This document shows positions 32,336-40,549 of a stretch of DNA of 41,704 nt, one piece after another. The DNA is from Acidobacteriota bacterium (GTDB taxonomy: Bacteria > Acidobacteriota > Holophagae > Holophagales > Holophagaceae): NCBI GenBank assembly GCA_021802985.1, contig JAJZQW010000017.1, positions 1 through 41,704 of the forward strand, read 5' to 3'. Made by a program: the position numbers and the translations under genes. The notes below the pieces were generated by a model that was given only the letters and a program-made list of their open reading frames with translations, ran no database searches and was not told the origin of the DNA. Within the stretch, counting starts at the first letter, position 1. Each line of letters begins with the position of its first letter.

Positions 32336-33585
32336 GCGTGGCTGTCGAGGATGTGGAGCTGGCGGCCGACGCCCTCGAAGACCTTCAGGGCATGGGTGAG
32401 CTGGGCGCGGGTGTGGCCCGCCGTCACGGAGATGCGGATGAGGCTGCGATGGGGCGGCACGCCGGGCGGCACCACGGGATTCACGAAGATCCCCTGGTCC
32501 TGGAGCAGGCGCCAGGCCTGGAGGCAGCGTTCGAAGTCGCCGATCACCACCGGGATCACCGGCGAGGCGCTGTCCCCCGTATCGAAGCCCAGATCATCCA
32601 GCCCCTGCTTCAGGAAACGGGCGTTCTCCCACAGGTGCTGGATGCGCTCCGGCTCGGCCGCCATGACCTCCAGGGCGCCGAGCACCGCGCCCACGCTCGC
32701 CGGGGAGGCGGAGGCGGAGAACAAGAAGGGGCGGGCATGGTGCATGAGGTAGTTGATGACCCGCTCGGGGCCGGCGATGAAGCCCCCGATGGCGCCCAGG
32801 GACTTGGAGAAGGTGCCCATGATGAGGTCCACTTCGTCCGTGAGGCCGAAATGGGCCACCGTCCCCGATCCCCCCGGCCCGAACACCCCCAGACCGTGGG
32901 CGTCGTCCAGCATCACCTGCGCGCCATGGGCCTTGGCCAGGCGCACGATCTCCGGCAGGTTGCAGACATCCCCTTCCATGGAGAACACCCCTTCGGTGAT
33001 CACCAGGGCCGGGGCGCCCGCAGGCAGCCCGGCAAGCGTGGCCTCCAGATCCTCCATGTCGTTGTGGTTGTAGCGGTGCAGGAGGCCGGGGGACAGCCCC
33101 GCGCCATCCAGGATGCAGGCGTGGATGTACTTGTCCGCCACGATGTGCTCGCCCCGCTGAACCAGGCTGGAGACCACGCCCTGGTTCGTCTGGAAGCCCG
33201 TGGGGAAGACCAGGGCGGCTTCCTTGCCCACCAGGTCGGCCAGCCGCCGTTCCAGCTCGATGTGGAGGGGGAGGGTGCCGTTGAGCACTCGGGAGCCTGC
33301 GCAGCCGGTGCCGTACTGCTGGATGGCCGCGATGGCCCGGGCCTTCACATGGGGGTGGCTGGTGAGCTCCAGGTAGGAATTGGAGCCCAGCATCAGCATG
33401 GGCCGCCCGTTGACCTCCACCTCCGTGGCCTGGCCCGTCTCGATGACGCGCAGGTAGGGATAGAGGCCCAGGGCCTTCAGCTCATCGGCGCGGGTGAAAT
33501 CGGTGCACTTATCCAGCACGCTGGCGTGGGATCCGTTCACCTGGAGGTTGACGCTCGGACTCAGGGGTTCGGGTCGGGGGGGCAT
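32332..33585 (-). CDS. Serine palmitoyltransferase-like PLP enzyme (alpha-oxoamine synthase family)
   Basis: Condenses L-serine with a fatty acyl thioester to 3-oxosphinganine, the first sphingolipid step. The 417 residues carry GLYPYLRVIETGQATEV, the LMLGSNSYLELTSHP start of the fold, GTGCAGSRVLNGT, the PLP-contacting DDAHGLGVFGPGG, and the Schiff-base Lys in GTFSKSLGAIGG. The GLYPYLR-type N-terminus and TFSKSLG match serine palmitoyltransferases better than glycine C-acetyltransferase or BioF. GAGGAG lies just before the ATG at 33585; the open frame extends 44 codons further. First gene of the putative ceramide operon, with ATGA coupling to the acyltransferase. Confidence 0.83.
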   Translation of the reverse strand: MPPRPEPLSPSVNLQVNGSHASVLDKCTDFTRADELKALGLYPYLRVIETGQATEVEVNGRPMLMLGSNSYLELTSHPHVKARAIAAIQQYGTGCAGSRVLNGTLPLHIELERRLADLVGKEAALVFPTGFQTNQGVVSSLVQRGEHIVADKYIHACILDGAGLSPGLLHRYNHNDMEDLEATLAGLPAGAPALVITEGVFSMEGDVCNLPEIVRLAKAHGAQVMLDDAHGLGVFGPGGSGTVAHFGLTDEVDLIMGTFSKSLGAIGGFIAGPERVINYLMHHARPFLFSASASPASVGAVLGALEVMAAEPERIQHLWENARFLKQGLDDLGFDTGDSASPVIPVVIGDFERCLQAWRLLQDQGIFVNPVVPPGVPPHRSLIRISVTAGHTRAQLTHALKVFEGVGRQLHILDSHA

Positions 33586-33683
33586 GGGCTCTCCTCGCCA
33601 CCAGATTGAACCCCGGAAGGTGCGGAATGGAAGCGGGGAATTCACATCAGATATCCAGAGATGGATGGGAACGGGGTGCCCGC

Positions 33684-34244
33684 TTACCGGAACGGGGCGG
33701 GTGGATTCGCTTCCCAATGCCCGCCCAGCAGGGTGGTGCGCACGGGCACGCCGGGGGTCTTCACGCCGCGGTGGGCCATGCAGGTGTGGATGGCCACGAG
33801 CTGGACGCCCCAGGCGGCCGGGCGGAGGTGGATGCGGAGGGCGTCGGCGATCTGCTGGGCCATGCGCTCCTGCACCTGCAGGCGCCAGGCGTAGGTCTGC
33901 ACCAGGCGCACGAGCTTGCTGAGGCCCACGGTGCCGCCCTCGCCGGGGAGGTAGCCCACGGTGGCGTGGCCTTCGAAGGGGGCCAGGTGGTGCTCACAGG
34001 TGCTCACGAAGGGGATGCGCTCCAGGATGACCGGCACGGGGGCCAGTTCTCCGGGCAAGGGTTTCAGGTCCGTTGCCGGGTCCATGGCGTGGCCCGCCAA
34101 TCGGTCGGCCCAGAACTCCGCCACGCGGGCCGGGGTGTCCGCCAGCTCGGGGCTTTTCGGATCCTGCCCCAGGCTCAGCAGCAGGGCGCGGACGGCGGCC
34201 TCGGCGGCGGGACGGTCGATGGGCGGGCGGGGGCGGTCGGACAT
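33684..34244 (-). CDS. folE: GTP cyclohydrolase I
   Basis: Converts GTP to 7,8-dihydroneopterin triphosphate for folate (or queuosine) synthesis. The 186 residues have DTPARVAEFWADR, the FVSTCEHHLAPFEGHATVGY zinc/catalytic motif, KLVRLVQTYAWRLQVQERM and the CMAHRGVKTPG motif with the third zinc ligand. Its transcription runs towards the ceramide genes, but a 98-bp gap suggests a separate promoter for those. No other folate gene is near. Confidence 0.95.
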   Translation of the reverse strand: MSDRPRPPIDRPAAEAAVRALLLSLGQDPKSPELADTPARVAEFWADRLAGHAMDPATDLKPLPGELAPVPVILERIPFVSTCEHHLAPFEGHATVGYLPGEGGTVGLSKLVRLVQTYAWRLQVQERMAQQIADALRIHLRPAAWGVQLVAIHTCMAHRGVKTPGVPVRTTLLGGHWEANPPAPFR

Positions 34245-34290
34245 GGTCCCGCCAGTCTACGCCCGATGGTCCAAGGCCATGGGCGGCGGC

Positions 34291-34968
34291 TCAGGCGAGC
34301 TGATCCAGGTGCCCCGGGGCGGCGGCGGTCGGGGTGCCCTGGTAGATCTGGAGAGCCCGTTGGACCTGAGGCTGGAGGCGGCCGGTGAAGGCCTCGGGGC
34401 CGGGCCGGCCGGCATCGGGCTGGAAGCTGTTGATGCGGGGCACGGCGGCGGCATCCCGCACCAGGCTCGCGCCCAGATCCGCAGGCTGGAGGGCTGGCGC
34501 TGCCTGCGCGGCGACTCCGGCGCCGAAGCGCAGGGCGGTCTGAAGGGCGAAGTCCAGGCTCGCGCCGGTTTCGACCGTGGTCTGGAGGGCCTGGGCATCC
34601 GCAGGAACGGCCGTTGTCGTCGCCGTCGCCGGGAGGGGGGTCACCAGGGTCGGGTCCGCCGCGGGACTGGTGAGGGTGCTGGTGGTGGCGGTCGTGGTGG
34701 CGGCGGCCTGGGGGGCATTCAGGGCGGTCAGCAGAGAGGCGGCGAAGCTCTGCGTCAGATCGGAGCCGGTCGTCGCCGGCTCGGCGGTGGGGGTGACGGC
34801 CGTTTGGAGGGTCTGCTGGACCAGATTCTGGGTCAGCCCCTGGACCAGCGCCTGGATCGGCAGGCCGCTCATTCCCGCAACGTTCTCCTGGGCCTTCGGA
34901 ATGACCGGTGGGGGCCTGAGGGGGATCAGGGCGGACGATCCGAGGGCGCTGATGCGGAGAGGATCCAT
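34291..34968 (-). CDS. Ala/Thr/Pro-rich low-complexity protein, unknown
   Basis: 225 residues from the ATG at 34968. About a third Ala and Thr, with runs such as ATTTATTSTLTSPAADPT and TATTTAVPADAQ. No signal peptide, membrane helix or known motif. The ends are less biased (ISALGSSALIPLRPPP and QRALQIYQGTPTAA). Codon third-position bias looks like its neighbours, supporting real coding. An alternative start at 35025 adds 19 residues. Divergent from purM. Confidence 0.45.
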   Translation of the reverse strand: MDPLRISALGSSALIPLRPPPVIPKAQENVAGMSGLPIQALVQGLTQNLVQQTLQTAVTPTAEPATTGSDLTQSFAASLLTALNAPQAAATTTATTSTLTSPAADPTLVTPLPATATTTAVPADAQALQTTVETGASLDFALQTALRFGAGVAAQAAPALQPADLGASLVRDAAAVPRINSFQPDAGRPGPEAFTGRLQPQVQRALQIYQGTPTAAAPGHLDQLA

Positions 34969-35040
34969 GGCGCTTTCAAAGATAGGCCGTTTCTGGCTGA
35001 TCACCGGGGCCTTCGGAACATCCAAGGAGCGTGCAGACGC

Positions 35041-35121
35041 ATGGGCAACGGTGGCTGCGTCCTTCGCAGTAGGAAAGCCACGGCCTTGATGAGAAAATGG
35101 CAGATTCGGGGGGTGCCATGA
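35041..35121 (+). CDS. Possible 26-residue leader ORF coupled to purM
   Basis: A short frame encoding MGNGGCVLRSRKATALMRKW and six more residues, with AAGGAG 11 nt upstream. Its TGA overlaps the purM ATG as ATGA. Arg/Lys-rich. Could be a leader peptide that couples translation into purM, or chance; the preceding 34969-35040 stretch shows no other feature. Confidence 0.3.
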   Translation: MGNGGCVLRSRKATALMRKWQIRGVP

Positions 35122-36155
35122 GCGAGGCCAAGGTCACGTACGCGTCCAGCGGGGTGGACATCAACCGCCAGGACGAGGCCCTGCGGCGCATCAAGCCCCA
35201 CGTGAAGGCCACGAAGACCCCGGGTGTCCGCAGCGACATCGGCCTCTTCGGTGGCCTCTTCAGCGCCGAGTTCCCCGAAGCGAAGCCCATCCTCGTGAGC
35301 AGCATGGATGGCGTGGGCACCAAGATGAAGGTGGCCCGCCGGGCCGGCATCTGGGACACGGTGGGCCAGGATCTGGTGAACCACTGCATCAACGACATCC
35401 TGGTGCAGGGCGCGCGGCCCCTCTTCTTTCTCGACTATGTGGCCGCCCAGCGCCTGGAGCCCGAGGTCATCGAGCAGATCGTGAAGGGCATGGCCACAGC
35501 CTGTCAGCAGAGCGGCTGCGCCCTCATCGGCGGCGAGATGGCCGAGATGCCCGGCGTCTACGCCGAAGGCGAAGTGGACGTGGCGGGCACCATCGTGGGC
35601 GTGGTGGCCGAGGCCAGCCTGCTGCCCCGGTTGCCGGACATGGCGGCGGGCGATGTGCTCCTCGGTTTGCCCAGCTCGGGCCTTCACACCAACGGCTACT
35701 CCCTGGCCCGCAAGGTCTGTTTCGAGGTTGAAAACCTGGGCGTGAACGATCCCCTGCCGGGCACCGGCAAGACCGTGGCCCAGGCCCTGCTGGCCATCCA
35801 CCGCAGCTACCTGGCGCCGGTGCTGCCCCTGGTGAAGGCCGGCAAGCTGGTGGCCATGGCCCACATCACCGGCGGCGGGCTCACCGACAACCTTCCCCGT
35901 GTGCTGCCGAAGCACCTGGATGCCGAGATCGATACCGCCAGTTGGCAGATCCCGGCCCTCTTTACCTTCCTCATGGAGAAGGGCGGCCTGGGCCTCGACG
36001 ATGCCCGCCAGGCCCTGAACCTGGGGGTGGGCATGGTGCTGGTGGTGAAGGCCGACCGGGTGGGTGAAGTCCTCGCCGACCTCCACGCCGACGAGGAACC
36101 CGCCTGGGTGCTCGGCAAACTGACCGCCGGGACCGGCGTGGTGAAGTACCGCTGA
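35118..36155 (+). CDS. purM: Phosphoribosylformylglycinamidine cyclo-ligase
   Basis: Fifth step of purine synthesis: closes the imidazole ring to make AIR, using ATP. The 345 residues equal the E. coli length. Motifs: GVDINRQDEALRRIKPHVK, VSSMDGVGTKMKVA, GQDLVNHCINDILVQGARPLFFLDY, CALIGGEMAEMPGVY and AHITGGGLTDNLPRVLP. I chose the ATG at 35118, with a GGGGG 6 nt upstream, over the in-frame ATG at 35097. A hairpin repeat ending in a T-run follows the stop. Confidence 0.96.
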   Translation: MSEAKVTYASSGVDINRQDEALRRIKPHVKATKTPGVRSDIGLFGGLFSAEFPEAKPILVSSMDGVGTKMKVARRAGIWDTVGQDLVNHCINDILVQGARPLFFLDYVAAQRLEPEVIEQIVKGMATACQQSGCALIGGEMAEMPGVYAEGEVDVAGTIVGVVAEASLLPRLPDMAAGDVLLGLPSSGLHTNGYSLARKVCFEVENLGVNDPLPGTGKTVAQALLAIHRSYLAPVLPLVKAGKLVAMAHITGGGLTDNLPRVLPKHLDAEIDTASWQIPALFTFLMEKGGLGLDDARQALNLGVGMVLVVKADRVGEVLADLHADEEPAWVLGKLTAGTGVVKYR

Positions 36156-36160
36156 AGACC

Positions 36161-36270
36161 TGGAACCGCGAATGGCGCGAACCGCCCTCTGGGCGCGCGA
36201 ATGAAGGTTTACATGGCACAAACCTGCTTTTGATTCGCGTTCCTTCGCGCCATTCGCGGTTTCGTTTTTG
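36161..36270. repeat. Long hairpin of GCGAATGG-type units, probable purM terminator
   Basis: Exact 18-nt inverted arms AACCGCGAATGGCGCGAA (36164-36181) and its reverse complement (36244-36261), with a second shorter GCGCGAAT/ATTCGCG pair inside. The right arm is followed by TCGTTTTTG, a U-run, so it can end purM transcription. Same architecture as the elements at 3189 and 25293. Confidence 0.72.
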
Positions 36271-36324
36271 GGTAGGAAGGTCCGCCCGTATGCTGGTTGG
36301 AGTCCGTCTCCACCAGGGGGTTCC

Positions 36325-37443
36325 GTGTCCGTGCCGTCCGTGAACACCCCCGCCCGCCTGGGTCTGCTGGACCCCCTGCGGGGCCTGCTGGCGCTCTGCG
36401 TGGCGGTGTACCACCTGGGCGTGTGGTTCGCGATCTCGCAGTCGGGGAGCGATGCGAACATCGCCATGGCCCGGCTGGGGAACTTCAGCGTGTCGGGCTT
36501 CTTCGTGCTGAGCGGGTTCCTGCTCTTCCGCACGGCTCCCTGGAGCCGCCTGCGGCAGGAGGGCCTGGGCCGCTTCTGGCTTCGCCGGTTCCTGCGGTTG
36601 GCCCCGATCTTCTACCTGGCCTGCGCCCTGAACCTGGTCCTTCGTCTGGGCATGGGGCCTCAGCCGACCTGGCTGCGCGTCCTCGAGAACGTGACACTCA
36701 CCTTCGGCGCCATCCAGCCCAACCTCGCCCTGGTGACGGGGGGCTGGTACGTGGGCCTGGTGGCCCTGCTCTACTTCGTTTACCCGGCCCTGGCCTGGTT
36801 GCGGGAGAAGGGCGGGATCGCCTTTCTGGTGGCCCTGGCCCTGGGCCTCTGGTTGTGGAGCCTGCCGCCCACCCTGCATGGCGTCATGGGCCAGGCGATG
36901 TGGAACCGGTTCCACGCCTACGTGGAGGCGCCCAACCAGGTGTTCCTGCTGGCCTGGGGCGGGCTGCTCGCGGCCTTGCACGCGGACACGGGGCGGCGGC
37001 TGGACCCGAAGGTGGCGCTGCTCCTCGCCCTGCCCCTGGTCTGGGTGCTGGTGAAGCCCGACCCCCGGTTCTATGACCATCTGGTGGCCGTCACCGGCTG
37101 GACCCGCTATCGCTTCGTGCTGGTGGTCACGGGTCTGGTGGCCCTGGCGGCCTTCACCCGGGACCTGGCGCCGAGTGCACCCGGGGAGGGATTCTGGAAT
37201 CGGGTGGTTTCCTGGGCGCTGGTGGGGCTGACGCGGCTCGGCGCCTGGAGCTACGGCCTCTACCTGCTGCACCCCTTCACCCAGCGCCTGGTGGCGCCGC
37301 ACCTCGATGGCATGGCGGGCTTCACCCTGGCGCTCCTGCTTGCCCTGGTGGCCGCGGCCCTGGTTCACCGCTGGATCGAAGCACCTTTGGGGAAGCTGGG
37401 GCGCGGTGAACGCCGGGCTCAGGCACCTTCGATCCGCGCGTAG
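36325..37443 (+). CDS. Acyltransferase-3 family membrane protein
   Basis: About 372 residues and ten hydrophobic segments. The acyltransferase-3 signature is seen at the N-terminus: LLDPLRGLLALCVAVYHLG (Arg and catalytic His), then FSVSGFFVLSGFLLFR and FWLRRFLRLAPIFYL. The last helices carry SYGLYLLHPFTQRLV. Such enzymes O-acylate sugars of surface polysaccharides or lipids. Start chosen at GTG 36325 after AGGGGG; GTGs at 36331 and 36340 are alternatives. The 3' end overlaps the convergent regulator gene by 25 bp. Confidence 0.86.
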   Translation: MSVPSVNTPARLGLLDPLRGLLALCVAVYHLGVWFAISQSGSDANIAMARLGNFSVSGFFVLSGFLLFRTAPWSRLRQEGLGRFWLRRFLRLAPIFYLACALNLVLRLGMGPQPTWLRVLENVTLTFGAIQPNLALVTGGWYVGLVALLYFVYPALAWLREKGGIAFLVALALGLWLWSLPPTLHGVMGQAMWNRFHAYVEAPNQVFLLAWGGLLAALHADTGRRLDPKVALLLALPLVWVLVKPDPRFYDHLVAVTGWTRYRFVLVVTGLVALAAFTRDLAPSAPGEGFWNRVVSWALVGLTRLGAWSYGLYLLHPFTQRLVAPHLDGMAGFTLALLLALVAAALVHRWIEAPLGKLGRGERRAQAPSIRA

Positions 37444-38861
37444 AAGCTGGTCCGGCGGAGGTTCTCCTCGACCTTGAGGGGCTGCTGGAGGGGCGGGAAG
37501 GCGCGCTGCTCGCAGTCCGTGCGCTCGCAGAGGCGGCAGGTGACCCCGATGGGCACGGGGGGCTGGTCCAGGCGCACGCCGTCGGCATAGATGAGTTCCT
37601 TGGCGTGGCCCATCTCGCAGCCCAGGCCCAGGGCCTGCATGGCGTGCTGGCCCCGATAGCCGCCCGTGTCCTTCTGGATCGTCCGGGCAATGCAGAAGTA
37701 CTTCCGCCCATCGGGCATGACACTCACCTGGGTGCGGATGAGGCCCGGCGTGAGGAAGGCGGCGTGGGCATTCCAGCGGGGGCAGGCGCCGGAGAACCGG
37801 GCGAAGCGGATGCCCGTGGCGGAGAAGCTCTTGGAGATGTTCCCGGCGATGTCGATGCGCAGGAAGTGGAAGGGCACGCCCTCCTGGCCGGGGCGGCGGA
37901 GGGTGGTGAGCCGGTGGCAGACTTGCTCGAAGCTGGCCTGGAAGCGGCGGGCCAGGATCTCGATGTCGTAGCGCTCGGCCCGGGCGGCCTGGAGGAAGCG
38001 CTCGTAGGGCATGAGCACGGCGCCGGCGAAGTGGTTGGCCAGGGCCACCCGGGCCAGGGCCCGGCTGCTGGGCGTGTGGAGCAGGGGGTGATCCGCCAGG
38101 GTGTCCAGGAGGGCGCTGTGATCGAGCAGGGCCAACTGGTGGGCCAACTGGAAGGCCCGGCTGCGCAGCGGCAGCAGCTCGGAGAGGCTGAGGAGGCGGC
38201 GCTCGGGATCGAAGCGCCGGAGCAGCCCCGGCCCCTCCGAGGCCCGATGGATGCGCACCTTCAGGCCGCGGGCCTCCACCACCGACACCAGGCCCGGGTA
38301 GAGGGCATCGGGATCCAGGTGCCCCTCGGCCCAGAGCGACTCCGCGGCCGCCTCCAGGTCGGGGAAGTGGTTCATCGCCTGCTGGATGAAGTCGTTGACC
38401 TCCTCCGAGGGCAGGCGAGTGGCCTCGGGATCGAAGCCCTGGCCGTCGCTGAGCCGGGCGGACAGGCTCTCCAGGCCCTCCTGGGCGTGCTGGTAGGCGC
38501 GGTAGAGCTCGAACACCCCCCGGGCCAACTGGGGGCTGTTCTGCACCAGTTCCCGCACCTCCTGGGCCTGGAGGCCGAGGGGTTCGAAGAGGGGATCCCC
38601 GAAGGCCTCCAGCAGATCCTCGGTCATCCGCTGATCCTGTTCCGGGGCCAGGGCCTTCAGGTCCAGGTGGAACTGCTGGGCCAGACGGATGAGCAGGGGG
38701 GCCGTGAGGGGCCGCTTGTTCCCCTCGATGAGGTTGAGGTAGCTGGGGCTGATGCCGAGGGCCTCGGCCAACTGCACCTGGCTCAGGCCCTCCTGGCGGC
38801 GGAGGAGGCGGATCTTGGCGCCCAGGCGGGCGGCGGTCTTGCTGGGAGCGGCGGCGGGCAT
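37419..38861 (-). CDS. ScfR/RamB-type short-chain fatty acyl transcriptional regulator
   Basis: 480 residues: N-terminal HTH (LGAKIRLLRRQEGLSQVQLAEALGISPSYLNLIE, about 13-46), a middle IrrE-like helical domain, and a C-terminal DUF2083 region with cysteines (GACPRWNAH, FCIARTIQ, GLGCEMGHAKELIYADG, CRLCERTDC). The zinc-protease HExxH is not intact (LAHQLALLDH). RamB in Corynebacterium controls isocitrate lyase and acetate genes; this gene is divergent from aceA, so it likely controls the glyoxylate shunt in response to an acyl-CoA-linked signal. AAGGA precedes the ATG. Confidence 0.88.
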   Translation of the reverse strand: MPAAAPSKTAARLGAKIRLLRRQEGLSQVQLAEALGISPSYLNLIEGNKRPLTAPLLIRLAQQFHLDLKALAPEQDQRMTEDLLEAFGDPLFEPLGLQAQEVRELVQNSPQLARGVFELYRAYQHAQEGLESLSARLSDGQGFDPEATRLPSEEVNDFIQQAMNHFPDLEAAAESLWAEGHLDPDALYPGLVSVVEARGLKVRIHRASEGPGLLRRFDPERRLLSLSELLPLRSRAFQLAHQLALLDHSALLDTLADHPLLHTPSSRALARVALANHFAGAVLMPYERFLQAARAERYDIEILARRFQASFEQVCHRLTTLRRPGQEGVPFHFLRIDIAGNISKSFSATGIRFARFSGACPRWNAHAAFLTPGLIRTQVSVMPDGRKYFCIARTIQKDTGGYRGQHAMQALGLGCEMGHAKELIYADGVRLDQPPVPIGVTCRLCERTDCEQRAFPPLQQPLKVEENLRRTSFYARIEGA

Positions 38862-38999
38862 GGGGATCCTTTGACATCAATTGACAGATTGCGATAAACA
38901 GATTGACAAAAATTTTCTAATTAACCCCAATCAAAACATACACTCATTGCGCAGTCACAGAATAAGTCAATCTTTGACATCAGTCCATGGGAGTGCCCC
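38862..38999. promoter_or_regulatory. AT-rich divergent control region between the regulator and aceA
   Basis: Markedly AT-rich (38870-38985) in an otherwise GC-rich window. TTTGACATCA occurs twice in direct orientation (38870-38879 and 38973-38982), and ACAGATTG repeats near 38884 and 38898 with an inverse CAATCT at 38968. These are likely operator half-sites for the adjacent regulator and hold both promoters. No single clean -35/-10 pair stands out. Confidence 0.55.
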
Positions 39000-39215
39000 T
39001 TGATCCCCCTTTCCCGTTTCATCGATCCCGTCCAGCAGCCCCACCCCGTGACTCGAGGTGAATGCACCGTCGCCGCCCTGCGCCAGAACCTCCGCTACCG
39101 CGAGGCCTCCGAGCTGTTCGAAGCCCTCGTGCTCGATCCCGTCTCCACCCCCTTTGCCACCGCTCCGGCCCTGGGCCACCTGCTTCAACCCGCAACCCTC
39201 GAGGTGACCGCATGA
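39000..39215 (+). CDS. Small protein translationally coupled to isocitrate lyase
   Basis: A 71-residue ORF from a TTG with GGGAG 6 nt upstream; its TGA overlaps the aceA ATG as ATGA. Sequence includes [20 protein letters not shown] and [11 protein letters not shown]. No family recognised. The coupling and divergence from the regulator make a role in aceA expression or activity possible, but nothing in the sequence shows it. Confidence 0.55.
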   Translation: MIPLSRFIDPVQQPHPVTRGECTVAALRQNLRYREASELFEALVLDPVSTPFATAPALGHLLQPATLEVTA

Positions 39216-40489
39216 ACGCACCCCTCTTTCCCATCCCGCCCTTCGAGGACGACTTCCTCGCCACCCGTTGGCAGGGCATCACCCGCCCCTATGGCCCTGA
39301 CCAGGTGCGCCGGCTGCGGGGCAGCGTGCGCATCGAACACACCCTGGCCCAGCAGGGCGCCCGCAAGCTGTGGCGCCTGGTGAACGGTCCTGGCTACGTG
39401 CATTCGCTGGGTGCCCTCAGCGGCGGCCAGGCGGTGCAGATGGCCAAGGCCGGCCTCCAGGCCATCTACTGCTCCGGCTGGCAGGTGGCGGCGGATGCCA
39501 ATCTCTCCGGCCAGACCTATCCCGACCAGAGCCTCTACCCGGCCAATTCGGTGCCCGCCATGGTGAAGCGCCTGAACGCGGCCCTGCTGCGCGCGGACCA
39601 GATCGACAGCGCCGAGGGTGCGGTCACCCGCGACTGGCTGCTGCCCATCGTGGCCGATGCCGAGGCGGGCTTCGGCGGCCCCCTCAATGCCTTCGAGCTG
39701 ATGAAGGGCATGATCGAGGCCGGCGCCGCGGGCGTCCACTTCGAGGACCAGCTCTCGAGCGAGAAGAAGTGCGGCCACCTGGGCGGCAAGGTGCTCATCC
39801 CTACGGGCCATTTCATCCGCACCCTCGTGGCCGCCCGGTTGGCGGCGGACGTGCTGGACGTGCCCACCCTCGTCATCGCCCGCACGGACGCCGATTCGGC
39901 CCGCCTCATCACCTCGGACATTGACGAGCGGGACCGGCCCTTCCTCACGGGCGAGCGCACGCCCGAGGGCTTCCACCGCATCACCGGCGGCGTCCAGATG
40001 GCCATCGCCCGGGCCAAGGCCTACGCGCCCTATGCGGACCTGATCTGGTGCGAGACTTCCACGCCCGATCTCGAAGAAGCCCGGGTCTTCGCCGAGGGCG
40101 TCCACGCCGAATTCCCCGGCAAGCTGCTGGCCTACAACTGCTCGCCCTCCTTCAACTGGAAGAAGAAGCTCTCGGATGCCGAGATCGCAGGCTTCCAGAA
40201 GGAGCTGGCGGCGCTCGGCTACAAGTATCAGTTCGTGACCCTGGCGGGCTTCCACAGCCTGAACCACGGCATGTTCGAGCTGGCTCGCGCCTACCGGGAC
40301 GAGGGCATGGCGGCCTATTCCCGCCTGCAGGAGGCCGAATTCGCCTCCGAGGCTGCTGGCTACACCGCCACGAAGCATCAGCGCGAGGTGGGCACCGGCT
40401 ACTTCGACGAAGTGGCCCAGGCCGTCAGCGGCGGCCTGGCCTCTACCCTGGCCCTGGTGGGCTCCACCGAGGCCCAGCAGTTTCATTAG
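39212..40489 (+). CDS. aceA: Isocitrate lyase
   Basis: Splits isocitrate to glyoxylate and succinate, the first glyoxylate-shunt enzyme, allowing growth on acetate or fatty acids. 425 residues. The catalytic loop KKCGHLGGK lies near residue 188, after [19 protein letters not shown] and [24 protein letters not shown] and [15 protein letters not shown] follow, with [18 protein letters not shown] near the end. Full length. No malate synthase gene is present in the window, so the partner must lie elsewhere. Confidence 0.97.
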   Translation: MNAPLFPIPPFEDDFLATRWQGITRPYGPDQVRRLRGSVRIEHTLAQQGARKLWRLVNGPGYVHSLGALSGGQAVQMAKAGLQAIYCSGWQVAADANLSGQTYPDQSLYPANSVPAMVKRLNAALLRADQIDSAEGAVTRDWLLPIVADAEAGFGGPLNAFELMKGMIEAGAAGVHFEDQLSSEKKCGHLGGKVLIPTGHFIRTLVAARLAADVLDVPTLVIARTDADSARLITSDIDERDRPFLTGERTPEGFHRITGGVQMAIARAKAYAPYADLIWCETSTPDLEEARVFAEGVHAEFPGKLLAYNCSPSFNWKKKLSDAEIAGFQKELAALGYKYQFVTLAGFHSLNHGMFELARAYRDEGMAAYSRLQEAEFASEAAGYTATKHQREVGTGYFDEVAQAVSGGLASTLALVGSTEAQQFH

Positions 40490-40503
40490 CCCCGAGGCCG
40501 TAT

Positions 40504-40537
40504 GCAGAGAGGCCGCCCGATCGGGCGGCCTCTCTGC
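40504..40537. terminator. Perfect 34-bp palindrome between aceA and the convergent hydrolase
   Basis: GCAGAGAGGCCGCCCGA followed directly by its exact reverse complement, a 17-bp stem with a minimal loop. It lies 15 nt past the aceA stop and 13 nt from the hydrolase stop, so it fits a two-way terminator. No U-run follows. Confidence 0.6.
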
Positions 40538-40549
40538 GGGGGAACGGCG

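Noticed and set aside
32332..33585. Glycine C-acetyltransferase (Kbl) or BioF call
   Set aside because: The N-terminal GLYPYLR block and TFSKSLG context fit serine palmitoyltransferase better, and the neighbours are sphingolipid-type; Kbl normally pairs with threonine dehydrogenase.
35971..38880. Very long minus-strand open frame over purM, acyltransferase and regulator
   Set aside because: Pro/Gly/Arg-rich, no family motif, and covers confirmed genes in other frames.
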